From NCBI GenBank assembly GCA_036266995.1, contig DATAWX010000172.1:3380-67379 (forward strand): a stretch of DNA of 64,000 nucleotides, read 5' to 3'. The position numbers were made by a program, and so were the translations under genes. The stretch's first letter is position 1. Every line of letters begins with the position of its first letter. Origin of the DNA: GCA-003244245 sp036266995. Lineage in GTDB: Bacteria; Actinomycetota; Actinomycetes; Mycobacteriales; Pseudonocardiaceae. The notes beneath the pieces were generated by a model. The model was not told the DNA's origin and did no database searches. It was given only the letters and a program-made list of their open reading frames with translations. Positions 34,739 through 41,116 of the stretch are shown here, piece by piece.

Positions 34739-34855
34739 ATGGGTGAGCACACGGAACTGGAGATCACCGTCGAGGAGCTGACGACTGTCCGCGGCCGCAA
34801 TGCCGTCGACGGCGACGGCCCGACCGGTGACTCCGGCGAGAACAGGGACGGCTGA
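34739..34855 (+). CDS. Candidate RiPP precursor peptide (38 aa)
   Basis: A 38-codon ORF with a very strong AGGAGAGGAGG site immediately after the kinase gene. The N-terminal half is leader-like and acidic (MGEHTELEITVEELTTVRG), resembling the ELDV/LEI-type leaders of lanthipeptide-class precursors. The C-terminal half (residues 20-38) is Gly/Asp/Asn-rich with Thr and Ser but no Cys. Position between a kinase and a JmjC oxygenase suggests a modified peptide. No homologue is known to me. Confidence 0.5.
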   Translation: MGEHTELEITVEELTTVRGRNAVDGDGPTGDSGENRDG

Positions 34856-34953
34856 CCGGCCCGGCGCCGAGGAAGTCGCGATCAACGCCGTGGTGGGCCG
34901 CCACCCACGGCCCGCCACGGCCAAGCCGCGTACGCAGGTGGAAGGCGAAACCC

Positions 34954-36164
34954 ATGGACCACCAGCTTGTCCAACAGGTCGAGAAGGCCCTCGGCTGGGC
35001 CGCCCAGAACCCTTGGGCGCCGAGTTCGGTTTCGGGCCCATGCCCGACCCCAGCCTCTGCAACCGGCTGCTCACCCCGCGCAAGCTGCTCGCCCTCATCT
35101 TGCGCCGCAGCCTCACGTACCCGCAGCTGCGATGTCTGCAACACGGCACAGACCTGCACCCCACCGCCTACCTGACAGCCACCACAACCGGTCGGGGTCA
35201 GCACATCGAGGTCGCCGACATGCACCGACTGGGCTGCCTGCTGCGGGAGGGCGCCACCCTGGTCCTCGACGACGTCGGCCCGCTGGACGCCACCCTGGAA
35301 ATTGCCTGCCGCGCCCTGAGCTGGTGGGCCGGAGAGGTCACCCGCGTCAACACCTACCTCACGACCCAAGACTCCAGCGGCTGGGGCCTGCACTGGGATT
35401 CCCACGACGTGCTCTGCATCCAGCTCGCCGGACAGAAGAGCTGGGAGGTGCGCGGACCCTCCCGTCGCGCGCCTATGGAACGTGACGCGGCCCCCAACCC
35501 GGAGCCCAGCAACGAAATCGTTTGGTCAGGCACCATGCGTGCGGGTGACGTCATGCACATTCCGCGCGGCTGGTGGCACCAAGCCACCAGGGCTGGCAAA
35601 GGCGGCGGGTTCAGCCTGCACGCCACCTTCGGGCTCACCAGACGCACCGGCGTCGACTGGCTGGCGTGGGTGGCCGACCAAGCCCGCGCCGACGAGCTGT
35701 TCCGCCGAGACCTCCACCAGCACGGCACCCCAGACAACCGGGACGCCCAGCAGCGGGAACTCGCTGCGGCAGCCACCCGGCTGGTCCAGACGTACTCCCC
35801 TTCGGACTACCTCAGCACTCGTCAGCGCGAGCGCGCCAGTACTAGGCAGGTGACGACCCTCGGCGTCGTCGGCCCTCCAGACGCCGTGGCCTGCGTGACC
35901 GAATTCCCACCACAGTTGCACACCCACGATGGGAAAGCCATCATCCTGGCCGCAGGCAAGAAGATCACCGTCCCGGCCCACGCTCTGCTCGCGCTGCACC
36001 CCTTGCTGAGCGGACAACCGGCCAGCATCCACGAGATCACCAGGGCGACCGGCGTCGATGTAGCCGCTCTGGCCGACGCCCTGATCGCGGCGGGAATCTG
36101 TGCCGAGATCACCCCAGACCTCGCCGAGGGCTACGCCGGCATGCTCACTCCTACGGCAACGTAA
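34954..36164 (+). CDS. JmjC/cupin-fold Fe(II)/2-oxoglutarate oxygenase, probably frameshifted near the N-terminus
   Basis: The frame ending at 36164 encodes a JmjC-like cupin: metal motif HWDSHD (His 35391, Asp 35397) and distal His in PRGWWHQA (35577), in the arrangement of JmjC hydroxylases, plus a C-terminal winged-helix-like tail (HEITRATGVDVAALADALI). In-frame residues upstream of about 35015 are not protein-like. In another frame, ATG 34954 with a GGAAGG site gives MDHQLVQQVEKALGWAAQNP; a one-base shift near 35010 would join it to LGAEFGFGPMPDPS. Without the shift, initiation could be at 35041. Likely modifies the upstream peptide (inference). Confidence 0.7.
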
Positions 36165-36303
36165 GTGGCAAAGATCGAACGCCGTGAGAACCGCCAGATC
36201 AGAGCCAGTATCCACGCTCGGTTGCCGCAGGTGTGGATCACCGACGGGTGGTCATCCGCAGTGCGACGGACTAGATCAAGGTTTCACCGAGGAAGGAGAA
36301 CCC

Positions 36304-36366
36304 GTGCACCACAGCGGGGCCGTTAGGGGTCAACAACAAGTGTGTGGCGACCAAGGGCAGTCGTGA
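36304..36366 (+). CDS. Short peptide ORF, module copy 2 (20 aa)
   Basis: Counterpart of the 30895 ORF, with the same AAGGAGAACCC-GTG start context. The 20-residue peptide (VHHSGAVRGQQQVCGDQGQS) shares only composition with copy 1: His, Gly, Val and Gln. Its TGA overlaps the GTG of the next 85-residue gene. The conserved start and overlap with diverged sequence suggest either a translational leader or a fast-evolving peptide. Confidence 0.42.
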   Translation: MHHSGAVRGQQQVCGDQGQS

Positions 36367-36620
36367 TCCGGGAGGACCGGCTGTTGCTGGCCGACTTGGC
36401 ACGCCTCAACACCGATGTGGTGCCGCTGGCCATGCGCATTATGGACGAGAGAGCGACCGTTGAGGAGCGTTACGCCTTTGCTGAACGGCTGGCTGCGATG
36501 GCGCGACGGTTGCGGGCACCGGCAACACACGCGGGCTTAGTGATTGATGGAGAGGTCGTCATCGCCGCTGACCAGAACGTGAACGGCAGTGGGGCCACGG
36601 TCTATCATCGGGACCTGTGA
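36363..36620 (+). CDS. Conserved 85-residue helical protein, module copy 2
   Basis: Paralogue of the 30963 gene with the same length and core (IREDRLLLADLARLNTDVV, PLAMRIMDERATVEERYAFA, ERLAAMARRL). It starts at GTG 36363 inside the stop of the preceding peptide ORF and ends in a GTGA overlap with the next ORF. The two copies flank the kinase-peptide-JmjC genes, 5.4 kb apart in the same orientation. Function unknown. Confidence 0.68.
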   Translation: MIREDRLLLADLARLNTDVVPLAMRIMDERATVEERYAFAERLAAMARRLRAPATHAGLVIDGEVVIAADQNVNGSGATVYHRDL

Positions 36621-36784
36621 GCACCTTGTATGAAGTACTGCGGAGGCGAAGGAGGCGACCGTGCGCGAACTCATCACCAGCTTCCACATCGAGCGACTCA
36701 ACACTACTCCTCGCACGTCATACGCTGTACCACGAGGTGTCGGAGTGTGGTGAATTCGTCATCGGTTATCTTCTTCTTGAGTAG
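36617..36784 (+). pseudogene. Truncated third ORF of module copy 2
   Basis: Starts like the Cys-rich gene of copy 1 (VSTLYEVLRRRRRRP against VSNVYEVRHRVLRER) with the same GTGA overlap, then loses all resemblance: the Cys cluster and hydrophobic segment are absent and it stops after 55 codons. A different peptide ORF with its own ribosome binding site begins inside it at 36661. It probably marks the right edge of the duplicated segment. Confidence 0.5.
36661..36753 (+). CDS. Candidate small peptide gene (30 aa) with strong RBS
   Basis: GTG 36661 is preceded at ideal spacing by GAAGGAGG, much stronger than at neighbouring genes. The 30-residue peptide reads VRELITSFHIERLNTT then PRTSYAVPRGVGVW, with aromatic residues (Phe, Tyr, C-terminal Trp) and a Pro/Arg/Gly stretch. 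It looks like a compact precursor peptide, but the minus-strand gene at 36704 overlaps its last 50 bases. Identity is unknown; it could also be fortuitous. Confidence 0.4.
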   Translation: MRELITSFHIERLNTTPRTSYAVPRGVGVW

Positions 36785-36946
36785 CTCCACTATGCAACCG
36801 ATAGCAGGATTCCATTCACCATAACCGTCACCGCTCCATGCAGTATCCAGAACTGGCTGAATAGTCTGGTCGTTGTAGTCGCAACCTTCGTCGAGGCCGA
36901 TGTTGACGAGCAGATCAGCAATTTCCTCGATGGTGACTGCTTCCAT
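36704..36946 (-). CDS. Small acidic hypothetical protein (80 aa)
   Basis: An 80-residue protein starting at ATG 36946 with ACCGGAGG upstream. Sequence MEAVTIEEIADLLVNIGLDE, then CDYNDQTIQPVLDTAW and IVELLKKKITDDEFTTLRHL. It is acidic, helical and lower in GC than its neighbours, as expected of an accessory or immunity-type protein. No family recognised. It is antisense to the end of the 36661 peptide ORF. Confidence 0.5.
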   Translation of the reverse strand: MEAVTIEEIADLLVNIGLDEGCDYNDQTIQPVLDTAWSGDGYGEWNPAIGCIVELLKKKITDDEFTTLRHLVVQRMTCEE

Positions 36947-37213
36947 GATCCTCCGGTCCAGTCCTCGACGCTTGGCACCCGCGGAGGGCAGAGTAACGCG
37001 GGCACCGCGTGGCACGTTCCTGGCCGCCCCAGAAGAGAGCGGATACCCCGCGACATCGTCACCAACCGGACCCGCCAGCGACGCGGGTGCTGAGCGCCGC
37101 GCTCAACGAGTTCCCAGCAGTCGCCGAAGCGCTGGAAGCCAGCGAACGACGCTCGGCAGGAGAATACGACATGACCGCGAGCGTGACGACAGACCTTTCG
37201 ATGGAGTGATCTC

Positions 37214-37756
37214 GTGGATGTTCTGGCGGACGACGACGTTGAGAGTGCACTGGTCGTTGTTGCGCATCCTGATGACGCTGACTTTTGGGCGGGTGGCACC
37301 GTGGCGTGCTGGTCCGCCGCCGGGATCGTGGTGACCTACCTGGTTCTCACTGACGGCGACGCCGGTGGGTTCGACTCCGCAGTGCCACGGGCCGACATCC
37401 CACGGATCCGACGCTCGGAACAGCAGGTAGCCGCGCGCATCCTCGGTGTCCGCGATATCAGGTTTCTGGGCCTCACCGCGGGCACTATCGTCCAGGGCAT
37501 CGAGCTTCGCCGCCAGATCGTGCGGGTGATCCGCCAGGTGCGACCTCGAAGGCTGCTGACGTGGAGCCCGGGATGGAACTGGTCCCGGTTTCGCACAAGC
37601 TGCCACATCGACCACCGGGCGACCGGCGAAGTCGCATTGACCGCCGCCTACCCGAGGCGCTGGAGCCGTGGACCTACCCGCAGGCCGTCTCGCGGAAGCA
37701 TTCCACGTCGTACGAAACAGGTAAGGACAGCCATTCGACTCCGTAGTGCACGGTAA
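37214..37756 (+). pseudogene. PIG-L deacetylase gene, truncated beside the serine recombinase
   Basis: The start (GTG 37214) and first two-thirds match PIG-L proteins: VVVAHPDDADFWAGGT, LTDGDAGGFDSAVPRADIPR and the second metal site SCHIDHRATGEVALTAAYP. After about 37660 the family sequence is lost; family-like residues (EALEPWTYPQAV) appear in another frame before the ORF ends in Arg/Ser-rich sequence at 37756. The homologous intact gene at 23634 is 242 residues against about 150 recognisable here. The break lies within 100 bases of the recombinase gene, so insertion of the element is a likely cause. Confidence 0.65.
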
Positions 37757-37774
37757 TGGTCTAAGCTAGTTGGC

Positions 37775-39232
37775 ATGGATGCCACCGAACACCAGCTCAA
37801 GGCCGCCCTCTACGGCAGGGTGAGCAGGCTCAAGGACGACGGCGACCCGGCTCACCGGGAACGCTCCGTAGACCAGCAGCTCGCCGCCAACGAGAAAGCC
37901 GCCGCGCGGTACGGCTGGATGATCAGCGCCCGCTACGCCGACCCCGACCGGTCAGCGTCCCGGTTCGCGACCCGCGCGCGGGAGAAGTGGGAAAAGGTGG
38001 TGGCCGCCGTCAAGGCCCACGAGTTCGACGTGCTCGTGATCTGGGAAACCAGCCGAGCGTCCCGCGATCCCGAGGAATGGATTCCGCTGCTGGCCGAATG
38101 CCGCCGGGCCGGAATCAAGATCTACGTCACCGTCGAGGACGAACTGTACGACCTGACCAAACCGAAGCACTGGAAAGCCCTCGCGAGCGACGGCATCGCT
38201 AATGCATTCTCCAGCGAGGAAACTAGCCAGCGAGTCAAACGCGACGCCGACGCCAGCGCGGAAGCAGGCCGCCCGTCCGGGCCGGTTCTATTCGGTTACG
38301 AACGGATCTACGACTACGACCCGGTAAAACGCAAGGTGACGCTGGTTGAGCAACGCCCGCACCCTGAGAACGCGCCCGTGGTCAAATACATCATCACCAG
38401 CGTCTACGAAGGTAAGTCGCTGAAGTCCATCGCCCGCAAGCTCAACGAGGACGGGGTCAAGTCGCCGCGAGGTTCGGTGTGGGGACCACCGGCAGTGCGC
38501 CGAACCTGCCTCAACAGCGGCTACATCGGCCTACGCGGCCACAATGGCAGCACTACTCAGGGAACCTGGAAGCCGATCGTGGACTCCAGCGTGTTCTACG
38601 GTGCCCGGCGCATTCTTCTCGACCCGAAGCGAACTACGACCCGGCCCGGCCGCGCGAAGTGGTTACTTTCGTGTATCGCCACCTGCGCCGTGTGCAACGG
38701 CCCGATGGCCGTCATGCGCCGAGGATCGAACCGAACCGTTTACGTGTGCCGTGATCGTGGTCATTTGTCGATTGAGCGCACGGAACTCGACGACTACGCC
38801 ACCGGCCTAGTAATCACGCGATTGTCCCGCACTGACGCTTATGTGCACCTTCCCGATGGCAGTGAGGAAACCGTGGTAACGGAATTGCGCGCCGAGGAAG
38901 CTGCCTTGCGCGCTGAATTGGACGGCTACGCCGACGACGCTGCCGAGGGCCGGATCGACCGACTCTTCGCGAGCAAGGTGGTATCCAAGCTCACCGCGAA
39001 GATCACCGAGGTGCAGCGCCGGATCGAGCAGGCGATCACACCTCCGGCCCTGCTAGGGCTGCTCTCCGGTGCCCCCGGTGAGAGCGTCGCTGACCGCTGG
39101 CACCGTGCCCCGATCTCAGCGAAACGGGAGGTGCTGCGGTTGCTGTTCAGCTCGGTCACGGTCGCCAAGGGCGCCCCCGGTGAAGTCGCCGAGCGGGTAG
39201 CGCTCCAGTGGCGTGACCAGGCGAACGGCTAA
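37775..39232 (+). CDS. Large serine recombinase (integrase/resolvase family)
   Basis: A 485-residue recombinase. Catalytic domain begins ALYGRVSRLKDDGD (nucleophile Ser near residue 17), with DPDRSASRF and LVIWETSRASRDPEEW further on. The Recombinase domain (GPVLFGYERIYDYDP, SLKSIARKLNEDGVKSPRG) follows, then a zinc ribbon (CAVCNGPMAVM...VYVCRD) and a coiled coil near 370-430. This is the layout of phage and ICE integrases. It directly follows the broken PIG-L gene and reads into the element. Confidence 0.92.
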   Translation: MDATEHQLKAALYGRVSRLKDDGDPAHRERSVDQQLAANEKAAARYGWMISARYADPDRSASRFATRAREKWEKVVAAVKAHEFDVLVIWETSRASRDPEEWIPLLAECRRAGIKIYVTVEDELYDLTKPKHWKALASDGIANAFSSEETSQRVKRDADASAEAGRPSGPVLFGYERIYDYDPVKRKVTLVEQRPHPENAPVVKYIITSVYEGKSLKSIARKLNEDGVKSPRGSVWGPPAVRRTCLNSGYIGLRGHNGSTTQGTWKPIVDSSVFYGARRILLDPKRTTTRPGRAKWLLSCIATCAVCNGPMAVMRRGSNRTVYVCRDRGHLSIERTELDDYATGLVITRLSRTDAYVHLPDGSEETVVTELRAEEAALRAELDGYADDAAEGRIDRLFASKVVSKLTAKITEVQRRIEQAITPPALLGLLSGAPGESVADRWHRAPISAKREVLRLLFSSVTVAKGAPGEVAERVALQWRDQANG

Positions 39233-39239
39233 CCGCTCG

Positions 39240-39255
39240 CCACCCTTTCGGGTGG
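39240..39255 (+). terminator. Hairpin after the recombinase gene
   Basis: CCACCC-TTTC-GGGTGG, a perfect 6-bp stem with a 4-base loop, begins nine bases after the recombinase stop. There is no T-run, as is common for actinobacterial intrinsic terminators. Confidence 0.45.
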
Positions 39256-39288
39256 TCTGGTGTTGCGTATGCGCGGTGACGGTGTCGC

Positions 39289-39315
39289 ACGATGACACAG
39301 CACGTGCGTCATCGT
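39289..39315. promoter_or_regulatory. 8-bp inverted repeat upstream of the XRE gene
   Basis: ACGATGAC and GTCATCGT are separated by 11 bases, in the 185-base spacer between the recombinase and the small XRE protein. The following sequence is AT-rich (ATAGAAATG). Size and place fit an operator for that regulator. Confidence 0.4.
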
Positions 39316-39417
39316 ATAGAAATGTACGACAGTTATCGCAAGCAAGCGGCAACAGCAGTGAAACGATCGGTTTTCGTCGGTAGCGCATCGCATCCTTGAC
39401 GGTTAACGTTCGCCGGC

Positions 39418-39660
39418 ATGCGAGTCACCACCGTCTGCGCCACCCCCACCGATACCGGCGGCCGATTGAAGTACTACCGGGAAAGCGCCGGACTATCCCG
39501 CGAACACGTCGGCGTCCACCTCAATCGCGGCACCGGATCAATCCGCGACTGGGAATTGAATCGACGCGTCCCCAGATATGTTCTGCTCGTCCAACTCGCG
39601 AACCTTTACGGTGTCCCGGTCGCCGAGCTGATCGGCGTTAACTCCGCAACGCCCCGGTGA
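39418..39660 (+). CDS. Small XRE-family HTH regulator
   Basis: An 80-residue protein consisting of one XRE helix-turn-helix: LKYYRESAGLSREHVGVHLN, RGTGSIRDWELNRRVPRYVL, VQLANLYGVPVAELIG. Proteins of this size act as repressors or excision controllers in integrative elements. ATG 39418 lacks a strong ribosome binding site. It follows the recombinase on the same strand. Confidence 0.75.
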   Translation: MRVTTVCATPTDTGGRLKYYRESAGLSREHVGVHLNRGTGSIRDWELNRRVPRYVLLVQLANLYGVPVAELIGVNSATPR

Positions 39661-39728
39661 CTCCCGAAATGTACGCCACCGTGGCCGCCATCCGGCTGTC
39701 GGCTGTTCACGCACCGTTTCTGTGGCGG

Positions 39729-40402
39729 TTAGCCCAGCAGACTGTATAGAATGGATTCTGCCAGGAAGGCGAGCGCTGCATCGCCAGGGGTGCGGCCAAC
39801 CGCTTCGGTCCGTATGTTGCTCACGACTTTGTCGTGCAGGATGGTAGTTGACGGCCCGGAGACGAAGGCGATGTTGCGGTATTTTCCACTATTTGAGGAT
39901 AGGGGGTGATGTTTCCACCATTCTCCCGTGAGAGTAGTGCGTTAAGGCCTATCGCGGTGTCGTAGTCGGGCATTTCGATCGTTGCGGTTGAGAATCGGAT
40001 GACGTAGTTTCCCTCTGTGTATTCGATGAGGGTCCGGTAGAGAGACGTACAATGATTTCTGTTGAGGAAAACCTGGACGTCGCCGTCGGAGTAGGCGGCG
40101 CAGTTTTTGTCGGGTCGCGCGTCGAGCTTAATGGGATGGCCGCCCATGCGTCGCAGACGAGCTGTCGCTTTGACTGCGTCATCGTCGCCCTTGATTCGGA
40201 TTTCAATCTGACCCCGTGGCGACCCAGTGCTGATACTGAACTCATCAACCGCACTGACCGATGCAGCGTCGCTTACACCGCCACCGACGAGCGCCGACAG
40301 CACGAGGGTCACGGCCGCGGCGGCGGTCTGCTTCCTGCAATCGGCTTCGATCCATACAGGGTTGCCATCTATCGTGACCCAGTGCCCCCGGAAGCACCCC
40401 AC
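39729..40402 (-). pseudogene. Secreted hypothetical protein gene with a frameshift in a C-run
   Basis: From GTG 40402 the frame encodes a membrane or signal segment (QTAAAAVTLVLSALVGGGV) and a region typical of an actinobacterial hypothetical family (FLNRNHCTSLYRTLIEYTEG, MPDYDTAIGLNALL). The frame then runs out at 39821. If one base is added in the CCCCC run near 39908, reading continues as TPLSSNSGKYRNIAFVSG and on to DAALAFLAESILYSLLG, ending at 39729, which matches the expected family C-terminus. Either a genuine frameshift or a sequence error. Confidence 0.55.
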
Positions 40403-41116
40403 TTTGCATTCCCCAACTCCCCGAACACGTTCCTTGGCACTAAGGCGCCCATAAACTGTGCCGCTGAGTTATTTGAGCAACCTCACGTGAAGGTTGATAC
40501 ATAATCCATCCGTTTGGAGGATTCGCCAACTGCCCGGACAGCGGTTAAAGCGGACAAATGCGATTTCGTGGGCGAGCTGACCTCTGCCGCGTGGTCCATC
40601 AGGTTGGATCTTGGGGCACTACCGAACGGCGACGCGGGTGGATCGGCCGGTGCCCTGCACGGCGTGGTGCCCTGGTGCTGCTGGTCGTCGCGGTGTGGCC
40701 GGCGAATGCACAACTGCGCCGGTGGCCGGGTCAACGATCCGGCACCGCCAGTGATGGCTTCTCAGGTCGGTTGCCCGGCCACGGTCCAGGTCACCTTCGG
40801 TCAGCGGACGGGTGATCACGTCAGTGGACGTTAGGTGAGGGTCCGGCGGTCCGGCACCGCTATCCGAAGCACTAAGTACCATCCGGCGAGCTGTCGGGGA
40901 ACTAGCCGACGCCACCGCCGAACTCATCGAAGCTGGCCGCGACCGGCCGGGACAGCGCCCCTACTGGCGTGATGGGTGATAAGTCCATCGGCTTACGTTA
41001 GGTAGCTGTCCCTTGTGGGCTTGATCGCAATCCCCTGGTCGACGGTCGGACGTCGCTTGTTCATCTTCGGACCGCAGCGTCTACCCAGTGGAATCCGAGT
41101 GAGCGGAAGGAATTTC
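40403..41116. other. Long interval with decayed coding traces
   Basis: Over 700 bases without a convincing intact gene. The only protein-like trace is the frame 40839-40979, without a start, reading IRRAVGELADATAELIEAGR then DRPGQRPYWRDG before TGA; it looks like the end of a small prophage or element gene. Overlapping open frames on both strands between 40500 and 40930 have no start with a ribosome binding site and no recognisable motif. Confidence 0.4.

Noticed and set aside
33572..35164. 530-codon open frame on the minus strand
   Set aside because: Arg/Ser-rich composition antisense to the kinase and JmjC genes; only its last 46 codons (33712-33572) look like a gene and have a ribosome binding site.
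36661..36753. Mycofactocin-type precursor
   Set aside because: The peptide ends GVGVW, not the conserved IDGMCGVY of MftA, and no mftB-mftF genes are present.
37009..37209. Plus-strand frame before the truncated PIG-L gene
   Set aside because: The end (LSAALNEFPAVAEALEASER) is protein-like, but there is no ribosome binding site or family match; may be a gene remnant but cannot be supported.
40483..40927. Overlapping frames on both strands in the element
   Set aside because: No start signal, motif or consistent codon bias; left as part of a decayed interval.
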